64,000 nt of DNA from Camelus bactrianus (taxonomy: Eukaryota; Chordata; Mammalia; Artiodactyla; Camelidae), in the NCBI RefSeq assembly GCF_048773025.1, contig NC_133543.1, positions 8,401,365 through 8,465,364 on the forward strand, read 5' to 3'. Of the stretch, positions 47,401 to 59,471 are shown piece after piece. The translations under genes and the position numbers were made by a program. Numbering within the stretch: position 1 is the first letter of the stretch; every line of letters begins with the position of its first letter. The notes beneath the pieces are model-generated. The model searched no databases, was not told the DNA's origin, and saw only the letters and a program-made list of their open reading frames with translations.

Positions 47401-50192
47401 CAAAGGGAACGGGTTGCAGGAGAAACTTTTACTCTGGTTTCTCAGTCTGTTTCCTAGTGCCGGTTTGAAGTTCCTGCAGTTTTCACTGTAAAGCAGATTT
47501 GGAGCTAGTGCCTACCCATATATATTTATGGAGTGGAGTTTGCATGTGAAAAGAAACTTTGTGTTCCCAACAAGCTAGGTGAAGGACGGCTTTCACACAC
47601 ACTTATCTCTCAGAACTGAGCATGTGGTGAGACGTTCTTTCATCTAGCACAAAGGGAACGGGTTGCAGGAGAAACTTTTACTCTGGTTTCGCAGTCTGTT
47701 TCCTAGTGCCGGTTTGAAGTACCTGCAGTTTTCACTATAAAACCGAGATGGAGCTAGTGCTTCCCCATATATATGTATGGATTTGGGTTAGCAAGTGAAA
47801 AGAAACTTTGTGTTCCCAACAAGCTTGGTGAAGGACGGCTTTCACACACACTTATCTCTCAGAACTGAGCATGTGGAGAGACGTTCGTTCATCTAGCACA
47901 AAGGGAACGGGTTGCAGGGGAAACTTTTTCTCTGCTTTCTCAGTCTGTTTCCTAGTGCCGGTTTGAAGTTCCTGCAGTTTTCACTGTAAAACCGATTTGG
48001 AGCTAGTACCTCCCTATATATATGTATGGAGTGGAGTTTGCTAGTGAAAAGTAACTTTGTGTTCCCAAAAAGCTAGGTGAAGAATGGCTTCCACATACAC
48101 ATATCTCTCAGAACTGAGCATGTGGAGAGACGTTCGTTCGTCTAGCACAAAGGGAACGGTTTGCAATTGAAACTTTTACTCTGTTTTCTCAATCTGTTTC
48201 CTAGTGCCGGTTTGAAGTTCCTGCAGTTTTCACTGTAAAACCGAGTTGGAGCTAGTGCCTCCCCATATATATGTATGGAGTTGGGTTTGCAAGTGAAAAG
48301 AAAATTTGTGTTCCCAACAAGCTAGTTTAAGGACGGCTTTCACACACACATATCTCTCAGAACTGAGCATGTGGAGAGACGTTCGTTCATCTAGCACAAA
48401 GGGAACGGGTTGCAGGAGAAACTTTTTCTCTGGTTTCTCAGTCTGTTTCCTAGTTCCGGTTTGAAGTTCCTGCAGTTTTCACTGTAAAACCGAGTTGGAG
48501 CTAGTACCTCTCCATATATATGTATGGAGTGGAATTTGCAAGTGAAAAGAAACTTTGTGTTCCCAACAAGCTAGGTGAAGGACGGCTTTCACACAGACAT
48601 ATCTCTCAGAACTGAGCATGTGGAGAGACGTTCGTTCATCTAGCACAAAGGGAACGGGTTGCAGGAGAAACTTTTACTCTAGTTTCTCAGTCTGTTTCCT
48701 AGTGCCGGTTTAAAGTTGCTGCAGTTTTCACTGTAAAACCGAGTTGGAGCTAATGCTTCCCCATATATATGTATGGATTTGGGTTTGCAAGTGAAAAGAA
48801 ACTTTGTGTTCCCAACAAGCTAGGTGAAGGAATGCTTTCACACACACTTATCTCTCAGAACTGAGCATGTGGAGAGACGTTCGTTCATCTAGCACAAGTG
48901 GAACGGGTTGCAGGAGAAACTTTTACTCTGGTTTCTCAGTCTGTTTCCTAGTGCCGTTTTGATGTTCCTGCAGTTTTCACTGTAAAACCGAGTTGGAGCT
49001 AATAAATACCCATATATATGTAAAGAGTGTATTTTGCAAGTGAAAAGAAACTTTGTGTTCCCAAAAAGCTAGGTGAAGGACGGCTTTCACACACACTTAT
49101 CTCTCAGAACTGAGCATGTGGGGAGACGTTCGTTCATCTAGCACAAAGGGAACGGGTTTCAGGAGCAACTTTTACTCTGGTTTCTCAGTCTGTTTCCTAG
49201 TGCCGTTTTGATGTTCCTGCAGTTTTCACTGTAAAACCGATTTGGAGCTAGTACCTACCATATATATTTATGGATTGGAGTTTGCAAGTGAAAAGAAACT
49301 TTGTGTTCCCAACAAGCTAGGTGAAGGACGGCTTTCACACACACTTATCTCTCAGAACTGAGCATGTGGAGAGACGTTCGTTCATCTAGCACAAGTGGAA
49401 CGGGTTGCAGGAGAAACTTTTACTCTGGTTTCTCAGTCTGTTTGCTAGTGTCGGTTTGAAGTACCTGCAGTTTTCACTGTAAAACCGAGTTGGAGCTAGT
49501 ACCTCCCCATATATATGTATGGAGTGTAGTTTGCAAGTGAAAAGAAACTTTGTGTTCCCAACAAGCTAGGTGAAGTACGGCTTTCACACACACTTATCAC
49601 TCCGAAATGAGCATGTGGAGAGACGTTCGTTCATCTAGCACAAAGGGAACGGGTTGCAGGAGAAACTTTTTCTCTGGTTTCTCAGTCTTTTTCCTAGTGC
49701 CGGTTTGAAGTTCCTGCAGTTTTCACTGTAAAACCGAGTTGGAGCTAGTACCTCCCATATATATGTATGGAGTGGAATAGCAAGTGAAAAGAAACTTTGT
49801 GTTCCCAACAAGCTAGGTGAAGAACGGCATTCACACACACTTATCTCTCAGAACTGAGCATGTGGAGAGACGTTCGTTCATCTAGCACAAAGTGAACGGG
49901 TTGCAGGAGAAACTTTTACTCTGGTTTCTCAGTCTGTTTCCTAGTGCCGGTTTGAAGTTCCTGCAGTTTTCACTGTAAAACCGATTTGGAGCTAGTACCT
50001 CCCCATATATATGTATGGAGTGGAGTTTGCTAGTGAAAAGAAACTTTGTGTTCCCAACAAGCTAGGTGAAGGACGGCTTTCACACACACTTATCTCTCAG
50101 AACTGAGCATGTGGAGAGACGTTCGTTCATCTAGCACAAAGGGAACGGGTTGCAGGAGAAACTATTACTATGGTTTCTCAGTCGGTTTCCTT
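41486..50192 (+). repeat. 35-monomer higher-order unit, copy 2
   Basis: Direct tandem copy of 32779-41485. The junction is resolved by variant bases: TTCCTTGTGCC (T at 41485) belongs to the unit's right end, as at 50192, and TTCCTGCAG (C at 41503) to its left end, as near 32796. The crossover therefore lies in 41486-41502, within GTGCCGGTTTGAAGTTC. Its right flank continues as TTCGTGCAG at 50206 onward. Confidence 0.93.
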
Positions 50193-53100
50193 GTGCCGGT
50201 TTGAAGTTCGTGCAGTTTTCACTGTAAAACAGAGTTGGAGCTAATACCTCCCCATATATATGTACGGATTTGGGTTTGCAAGAGAAAAGAAACTTTGTGT
50301 TCCCAACAAGCTAGGTGAAGGACGGCTTTCACACACACTTATCTCAGAACTGAGCATGTGGAGAGACGTTCGTTCGTCTAGCACAAAGGGAACGGGTTGC
50401 AGGAGAAACTTTTACTCTGGTTTCTCAGTCTGTTTCCTAGTGCCGGTTTAAAGTTCCTGCAGTTTTCACTGTAAAACCGAGTTGGAGCTAGTGCCTCCCC
50501 ATATATATGTATGTAGTGTATTTTGCAAGTGAAAAGAAACTTTGTGTTCCCAACAAGCTAGGTGAAGGACGGCTTTCACACACACTTATCTCTCAGAACT
50601 GACCATCTGGAGAGACGTTCGTTCATCTAGCACAAAGGGAACGGGTTGCAGGGGAAACTTTTACTCTGGTTTCTCAGTCTGTTTCCTAGTGCCGTTTTGA
50701 AGTTCCTGCAGTTTTCACTGTAAAACCGATTTGGAGCTAGTACCTCCCCATATATTTGTATGGAGTGAAGTTTGCTAGTGAGAAGAATCTTTGTGTTCCC
50801 AACAAGCTAGGTGAAGGATGGCTTTCACACACACTTATCTCTCAGAACTGAGCATGTGGAGAGACGTTCGTTCGTCTAGCACAAAGGGAACGGGTTGCAG
50901 GAGAAACTTTTACTCTGGTTTCTCAGTCTGTTTCCTAGTGCCGGTTTGAAATTCCTGCAGTTTTCACTGTAAAGCAGATTTGGAGCTAGTGCCTACCCAT
51001 ATATATATATGGAGTGGAGTTTGCATGTGAAAAGAATCTTTGTGTTCCCAACAAGCTAGGTGAAGGATGGCTTTCACACACACTTATCTCTCAGAACTGA
51101 GCATGTGGAGAGACGTTCGTTCGTCTAGCACAAAGGGAACGGGTTGCAGGAGCAACTTTTACTCTAGTTTCTCAGTCTGTTTCCTAGTGCCGGTTTGAAG
51201 TTCCTGCAGTTTTCACTGTAAAACCGAGTTGGAGCTAGTGCTTCCCCATATATATGTATGGATTTGGGTTTGCAAGTGAAAAGAAACTTTGTGTTCCCAA
51301 CAAGCTAGGTGAAGGACTGCTTTCACACACACTTATCTCTCAGAACTGAGCATGTGGAGAGACGTTCGTTCATCTAGCACAAATGGAACGGGTTGCAGGG
51401 ATAACTTTTACTCTGGTTTCTCAGTCTGTTTCCTAGTGCCGATTTAAAGTTCCTGCATTTTTCACTGTAAAACCGAGTTGGAGCTAATAAATACCCATAT
51501 ATATGTAAGGAGTGTATTTTGCAAGTGAAAAGAAACTTTGTGTTCCCAACAAGCTAGGTGAAGGACGGCTTTCACACATACATATCTCTCAGAACTGAGC
51601 ATGTGGGGAGACGTTCGTTCATCTAGCACAAAGGGAACGGGTTTCAGGAGCAACTTTTACTCTGGTTTCTCAGTCTGTTTCCTAGTGCCGTTTTGATGTT
51701 CCTGCAGTTTTCAATGTAAAACCGATTTGGAGCTAGTACTTACCATATATATTTATGGAGTGGAGTTTGCAAGTGAAAAGAAACTTTGTGTTCCCTACAA
51801 GCTAGGTGAAGGACGGCATTCACACACACTTATCTCTCAGAACTGAGCATGTGGAGAGACGTTCGTTCATCTCGCACAAGTGGAACGGGTTGCAGGAGAA
51901 ACTTTTACTCTGGTTTCTCAGTCTGTTTGCTAGTGTCGGTTTGAAGTACCTGCAGTTTTCACTGTAAAACCGAGTTGGAGCTAGTACCTTCCCATATATA
52001 TGTATGGAGTGTAGTTTGCAAGTGAAAAGAAACTTTGTGTTCCCAACAAGCTAGGTGAAGTACGGCTTTCACACACACTTATCTCTCCGAAATGAGCATG
52101 TGGAGAGACGTTCGTTCATCTAGCACAAAGGGAACGGGTTGCAGGAGAAACTTTTTCTCTGGTTTCTCAGTCTTTTTCCTAGTGCCGGTTTGAAGTTCCT
52201 GCAGTTTTCACTGTAAAACCGAGTTGGAGCTAGTACCTCCCATATATATGTATGGAGTGGAATTTGCAAGTGAAAAGAAACTTTGTGTTCCCAACAAGCT
52301 AGGTGAAGAACGGCATTCACACACACTTATCTCTCAGAACTGAGCATGTGGAGAGACGTTCGTTCATCTAGCACAAAGGGAACGGGTTGCAGGAGAAACT
52401 TTTACTCTGGTTTCTCAGTCTGTTTCCTAGTGCCGGTTTGAAATTCCTGCAGTTTTCACTGTAAAGCAGAGTTGGAGCTAGTGCCTACCCATATATATGT
52501 ATGAATTGGAGTTTGCATGTGAAAAGAAACTTTGTGTTCCCAACAAGCTAGGTGAAGGACGTCTTTCACACACACTTATCTCAGTACTGAACATGTGGAG
52601 AGACGTTCGTTCATATAGCACAAAGGGAACGGGTTGCAGGAGAAACGATTACTTTGGTTTCTCAGTCTGTTTCCTAGTGCTGGTTTGAAGTTCCTGCAAT
52701 TTTCACTATAAAACCGAGTTGGAGCTAGTGCTTCCCCATATATATGTATGGATTTGGGTTAGCAAGTGAAAAGAAACTTTGTGTTCCCAACAAGCTAGGT
52801 GAAGGACGGCTTTCACACACACTTATCTCTCAGAACTGAGCATGTGGAGAGACGTTCGTTCATCTAGCACAAAGTGAACGGGTTGCAGGAGAAACTTTTA
52901 CTCTGGTTTCTCAGTCTGTTTCCTAGTGCCGGTTTGAAGTTCCTGCAGTTTTCACTGTAAAACCGATTTGGAGCTAGTACCTCCCCATATATATGTATGG
53001 AGTGGAGTTTGCTAGTGAAAAGAAACTTTGTGTTCCCAACAAGCTAGGTGAAGAATGGCTTCCACACACACTTATCTCTCAGAACTGAGCATGTGGAGAG

Positions 53101-54700
53101 ACGTTTGTTCGTCTAGCACAAAGGGAACGTTTTGCAGGAGAAACTTTTACTCTGTTTTCTCAATCTGTTTCCTGGTGCCGGTTTGAAGTACCTGCAGTTT
53201 TCACTGTAAAACCGAATTGGAGCTAGTGCCTCCCCATATATATGTATGGATTTGGGTTTGCAAGTGAAAATAAACTTTGTGTTCCCAACAAGCTACGTTA
53301 AGGACGGCTTTCACACACACATATCTCTCAGAACTGAGCATGTGGAGAGACGTTCGTTCATCTAGCACAAATGGAACGGGTTGCAGGAGAAACTTTTTCT
53401 CTGGTTTCTCTGTCTGTTTCCTAGTGCCGGTTTGAAATTCCTGCAGTTTTCACTGTAAAACCGAGTTGGAGCTAGTGCTTCCCCTATATATGTATTGATT
53501 TGGGTTTGCAAGTGAAAAGAAACTTTGTGTTCCCTACAAGCTAGGTGAAGGACTGCTTTCACACACACTTATCTCTCAGAACTGAGCATGTGGAGAGACG
53601 TTCGTTCATCTAGCACAAATGGAACGGGTTGCAGGAATAACTTTTACTCTGGTTTCTCAGTCTGTTTCCTAGTGCCGATTTAAAGTTCCTGCATTTTTCA
53701 CTGTAAAACCGAGTTGGAGCTAATAAATTCCCATATATATGTAAGGAGTGTATTTTGCAAGTGAAAAGAAACTTTGTGTTCCCAACAAGCTAGGTGAAGG
53801 ACGGCTTTCACACACACTTATCTCTCAGAAATGAGCATGTGGAGAGACGTTCGTTCATCTAGCACAAAGGGAACGGGTTGCAGGAGAAACTTTTACTCTG
53901 GTTTCTCAGTCTGTTTCCTAGTGCCGGTTTGAAAACCTGCAGTTTTCACTGTAAAGCAGAGTTGGAGCTAGTGCCTACCCATATACATGTATGAAGTGGG
54001 GTTTTCATTTGAAAAGAAACTTTGTGTTCCCAACAAGCTAGGTGAAGGACGGCTTTCACACACAATTATCTCAGAACTGAGCATGTGGAGAGACGTTCGT
54101 TCATCTAGCACAAAGGGAACCGGTTGCAGGAGAAACTTTTACTCTGGTTTCTCAGTCTGTTTCCTACTGCCGGTTTGAAGTTCCTTCAGTTTTCACTATA
54201 AAATCGCGTTGGAGCTAGTGCTTCCCACTATATATGTATGGATTTGTGTTTGCATGTGAAAAGAAACTTTGTGTTCCCTACAAGCTAGGTGAAGGATGGC
54301 TTTCACACACACTTATCTCTCAGAACTGTACATGTGGAGAGACGTTCGTTCGTCTAGCACAATGGGAACGGTTTGCAGGAGAAACTTTACTCTGTTTTCT
54401 CAGTCTGTTTCCTAGTGCCGGTTTGAAGTTCGTGCAGTTTTCACTGTAAAACCGAGTTGGAGCTAGTGCCTCCCCATATATATGTATGGAGTTGGGTTTG
54501 CAAGTGAAAAGAACTTTGTGTTCCCAACAAGCTAGGTTAAGGACGGCTTTCACACACACATATCTCTCAGAACTGAGCATGTGGATAGACGTTCGTTCAT
54601 CTAGCACAAAGGGAACGGGTTGCAGGAGAAACTTTTTCTCTGGTTTCTCAGTCTGTTTCCTAGTGCCGGTTTGAAGTTCCTGCAGTTTTCACTGTAAAAC
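50193..54700 (+). repeat. Diverged, rearranged relative of 46700-50190
   Basis: The first four monomers follow 46710-47600 at an offset of about 3,481-3,483 bp. A hybrid follows (51000-51200, CATG-type start with GAATCTTTG and CTCTAGTTTC). The match then jumps to the 48750-49900 series at offsets near 2,480 bp: GTGCTTCCCC, GCTAATAAATACCC (51482), TAGTACTTACC, GTGTAGTTTGC and CCTCCCATATATATG (52224). Further shuffled relatives run to 54700, with a second GCTAATAAATTCCC at 53721. Substitutions are frequent, unlike the near-identical 8.7-kb copies. Confidence 0.78.
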
Positions 54701-57482
54701 CGATTTGGAGCTAGTACCTACCCATATATATGTATGGAGTGGAATTTGCAAGTGAAAAGAAACTTTGTGTTCCCAACAAGCTACGTGAAGGACGGCTTTC
54801 ACACACACTTATTTTTCAGATCTGAGCATCTGGAGAGACGTTCGTTCATCTAGCACAAAGGGAATGGGTTGCAGGAGAAACTTTTACTCTGGTTTCTCAG
54901 TCTGTTTCCTAGTGTCGGTTTGAAGTTCCTGCAGTTTTCACTGTAAAACCGAGTTGGAGCTAGTACCTACCCATATATATGTATGGAGTGGAGTTTGCAA
55001 GTGAAAAGAAACTTTGTATTCCCAACAAACTATGTGAAGAACGGCTTTCACACACACTTATCTCTCACAACTGAGCATGTGGAGAGACGTTCGTTCATCT
55101 AGCACAAAGGGAACGGGTTTCAGGAGTAACTTTTACACTGGTTTCTCAGTCTCTTTCCTAGTGCCGGTTTGAAGTTCCTGCATTTTTCACTGTAAAACCG
55201 AGTTGGAGCTAGTACCTCCCCATATATAAGTATGGAGTGGAGTTTGCAAGTGAAAAGAAACTTTGTGTTCCCAACAAGCTAGTTGAAGGACGGCTTTCAC
55301 ACACACTTATCTCTCAGAACTGAGCATGTGGAGAGACGTTCGTTCATCTAGCACAAAGGGAATGGGTTGCAGGAGAAACTTTTACTCTGGTTTCTCAGTC
55401 TGTTTCCTAGTGCCGGTTTGAAGCTCCTGCAGTTTTCAGTGTAAAACCGAGTTGGAGCTAGTACCTCCCCATATATATGTATGGGGTGGAGTTTGCAAGT
55501 GAAAAGAAACTTTGTGTTCCCAACAAGCTAGGTGAAGTACGGCTTTCACACACACTTATCTCTCAGAACTGAGCATCTGGAGAGACGTTCGTTCATCTAG
55601 CACAAAGGGAATGGTTTGCAGGAGAAACTTTTACTCTGGTTTCTCAGTCTGTTTCCTAGTGTCGGTTTGAAGTTCCTGCAGTTTTCACTGTAAAACCGAG
55701 TTGGAGCTTGTACCTCCCCATATATATGTATGGAGTGGAGTTTGCAAGTGAAAAGAAACTTTGTGTTCCCAACAAGCTAGGTGAAGGACGGCTTTCACAC
55801 ACACTTATCTCTCAGAACTGAGCATCTGGAGAGACGTTCGTTCATCTAGCACAAAGGAAATGGGTTGCAGGAGAAACTTTTACTCTGGTTTCTCAGTCTG
55901 TTTCCTAGTGTCGGTTTGAAGTTCCTACAGTTTTCACTGTAAAAACGAGTTGGAGCTAGTACCTCCCCTTATATATGTATGGAGTGGAGTTTGCAAGTGA
56001 AAAGAAACTTTGTGTTCCCAACAAGCTAGGTGAAGGACGGCTTTCACACACAATTATCTCTCAGAACTGAGCATCTGGAGAGACGTTCATTCATCTAGCA
56101 CAAAGGGAATGGGTTGCAGGAGAAACTTTTTCTCTGGTTTCTCAGTCTGTTTCCTAGTGTCGGTTTGAAGTTCCTGCAGTTTTCACTGTAAAACCGAGTT
56201 GAAGCAAGTACCTCCCCTTATATATGTATGGAGTGGATTTTGCAAGTGAAAAGAAACTTTGTGTTCCCAACAATCTAGGTGAAGGACGGCTTTCACACAC
56301 ACTTATCTCTCAGAACTGAGCATGTGGAGAGACGTTCTTTCATCTAGCACAAAGGGAACGGGTTTCAGGAGCAACTTTTACTCTGGTTTCTCAGTCTCTT
56401 TCCTAGTGCCCGTATGAAGTTCCTGCATTTTTCACAGTAAAACCGAGTTGAAGCTAGTACCTCCCCATATATATGTATGGAGTGGAGTTTGCAAGTGAAA
56501 AGAAACTTTGTGTTCCCAACAAGCTAGGTGAAGGACGGCTTTCACACACACTTATCCTTCAGAACTGAGCATCTGGAGAGACGTTCGTTCATCTAGCACA
56601 AATGGAACGGTATGCAGGAGAAACTTTTACTCTGGTTTCTCAGTCTGTTTCCTAGTGCCGTTTTGAAGCTCCTGCAGTTTTCACGGTAAAACCGAGTTGG
56701 AGCTAGTACCTCCCCATATATATGTATGGAGTGGAGTTTGCAAGTGAAAAGAAACTTTGTGTTCCCAACAAGCTAGGTGAAGGACGGCTTTCACACACAC
56801 TTATCCTTCAGAACTGAGCATCTGGAGAGACGTTCGTTCATCTAGCACAAAGGGAATGGTTTGCAGGAGAAACTTTTTCTCTGGTTTCTCATTCTGTTTC
56901 CTAGTGTCGGTTTGAAGTTCCTGCAGTTTTCACTGTAAAACCGAGTTGGAGCTAATACCTCCCCATATATATGTATGGAGTGGAGTTTGCAAGTGAAAAG
57001 AAACTTTGTGTTCCCAACAAGCTATGTGAAGGACGGCTTTAACACACACTTATCTCTCAGAACTGAGCATCTGGAGAGACGTTTGTTCATCTAGCAAAAA
57101 GGAAATGGGTTGCAGGAGAAACTTTTACTCTGGTTTCTCAGTCTGTTTCCTAGTGTCGGTTTGAAGTTCCTGCAGTTTTCACTGTAAAACCGAGTTGGAG
57201 CTAGTACCTCCCCATATATATGTATGGATTGGAGTTTGCAAGTGAAAAGAAACTTTGTGTTCCAACAAGCTAGGTGAAGTACGGCTTTCACACACACTTA
57301 TCTCTCAGAACTGAGCATCTGGAGAGACGTTCATTCATCTAGCACAAAGGGAATGGGTTGCAGGAGAAACTTTTACTCTGGTTTCTCAGTCTGTTTCCTA
57401 GTGCCGGTTTGAAGTTCCTGCAGTTGTCACTGTAAAACCGAGTTGGAGCAAGTACCTCCCCTTATATATGTATGGAGTGGAT
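54701..57482 (+). repeat. Near-consensus monomers of the right domain
   Basis: About 11 monomers close to the consensus. Two recurring classes are one with GAGCATCTGG, GGGAATGGGTTGC and GTGTCGGTTTG, and one with GGGTTTCAGGAGCAAC, TCAGTCTCTTTCC and CTGCATTTTTCAC. CCTCCCCTTATATATG is a third recurring marker. No fixed order longer than two or three monomers was evident by eye. Confidence 0.82.
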
Positions 57483-59471
57483 TTTGCAAGTGAAAAGAAA
57501 CTTTGTGTTCCCAACAAGCTAGGTGAAGGACGGCTTTCACACACACTTATCTCTCAGAACTGAGCATGTGGAGAGACGTTCGTTCATCTAGCACAAAGGA
57601 ACGGGTTTCAGGAGCAACTTTTACTCTGGTTTCTCAGTCTCTTTCCTAGTTCCCGTTTGAAGTTCCTGCATTTTTCACAGTAAAACCGAGTTGAAGCTAG
57701 TACCTCCCCATATATATGTATGGAGTGGAGTTTGCAAGAGAAAAGAAACTTTGTGTTCCCAACAAGCTAGGTGAAGGACGGCTTTCACACACACATATCT
57801 CTCAGAACTGAGCATGTGGAGAGACGTTCGTTCATCTAGCACAAAGGGAACGGGTTTCAGGAGAAACTTTTACTCTGGTTTCTCAGTATCTTTCCTAGTG
57901 CCGGTTTGAAGTTCCTGCATTTTTCACTGTAAAACCGAGTTGGAGCAAGTACCTCCCCATATATATGTATGGAGTGGAGTTTGCAAGTGAAAAGAAACTT
58001 TGTGTTCCCAACAAGCTAGGTGAAGGACGGCTTTCACACACACTTATCTCTCAGAACTGAGCATGTGGAGAGACGTTCGTTCGTCTAGCAAAAGGGAACG
58101 GGTTGCAGGAGAAACTTTTACTCTGGTTTCTCAGTCTGTTTCCTAGTGCCGTTTTGAAGCTCCTGCAGTTTTCACTGTAAAACGGGGTTGGAGCTTGTAC
58201 CTTCCCATATATATGTATGGAGTGGAGTTTGCAAGTGAAAAGTAACTTTGTGTTCCCAACAAGCTAGGTGAAGGACGGCTTTCACACACACTTATCTCTC
58301 AGAAATGAGCATGTGGAGAGACGTTCGTTCATCTAGCACAAAGGGAACGGGTTGCAGGAGAAACTTTTACTCTGGTTTCTCAGTCTGTTTCCTAGTGCCG
58401 TTTTGAAGTTCCTGCAGTTTTCACTGTAGAACAGAGTTGGAGCTAGTACCTCCCCATATATATGTATGGAATGGAGTTTGCAAGTGAAAAGAAACTTGTG
58501 TTCCCAACAAGCTAGGTGAAGGTCGGCTTTCACACACACTTATCTCTCAGAACTGTACATCTGGATAGACGTTCGTTCATCTAGCACAAAGGGAATGGGT
58601 TGCAGGAGAAACTTTTACTCTGGTTTCTCAGTCTGTTTCCTAGTGTCGGTTTGAAGTTCCTGCAGTTTTCACTGTAAAACCGAGTTGGAGCTAGTACCTC
58701 CCCTTATATATGTATGGAGTGAGGTTTGCAAGTGAAAAGAAACTTTGTGTTCCCAACATGCTAAGTGAAGGACAGCTTTCACACACACTTATCTCTCAGA
58801 ACTGAGCATGTGGAGAGACGTTCTTTCATCTAGCACAAAGGGAACGGGTTTCAGGAGCAATTTTTACTCTGGTTTCTCAGTCTCTTTCCTAGTGCCGGTT
58901 TGAAGATCCTGCATTTTTCACTGTAAAACCGAGTTGGAGATAGTACCTCCGCATATATATGTATGGAGTGGAGTTTGCAAGTGAAAAGAAACTTTGTGTT
59001 CCCAACAAGCTAGGTGAAGGACGGCTTTCACACACACTTATCTCTCAGAACTGAGCATGTGGAGAGACGTTCTTTCATCTAGCACAAAGGGAAGGGGTTT
59101 CAGGAGCAAATTTTAATCTGGTTTCTCAGTCTCTTTCCTAGTGCCGGTTTGAAGTTCCTGCATTTTTCACTGTAAAACCGAGTTGGAGCTAGTACCTCCC
59201 CATATATATGTATGGAGTGGAGTTTGCAAGTGAAAAGAAACTTTGTGTTCCCAACAAGCTAGGTGAAGGACGGCTTTCACACACACTAATCTCTCAGAAC
59301 TGAGCATGTGGAGAGATGTTCGTTCATCTAGCTAAAAGGGAATGGGTTGCAGGAGAAACTTTTACTCTGGATTCTCAGTCTCTTTCCTAGTGCCGGTTTA
59401 AAGCTCCTGCAGTTTTCACTGTAAAACCGAGTTGGAGCTAGTACCTCCCCATATATATGTATGGAGTGGAG
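57483..59471 (+). repeat. 8-monomer higher-order unit, copy 1 (1,989 bp)
   Basis: Each landmark recurs 1,989 bp downstream: TTCCTAGTTCCCGTTTG, TTCACAGTAAAACC, TCAGTATCTTTCC, AACGGGGTTGGAGCTTG, CACTGTAGAACAG, GAAACTTGTGTTCC and GAACTGTACATCTGG. I noticed one difference only, G at 58075 against A at 60064. Confidence 0.92.
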
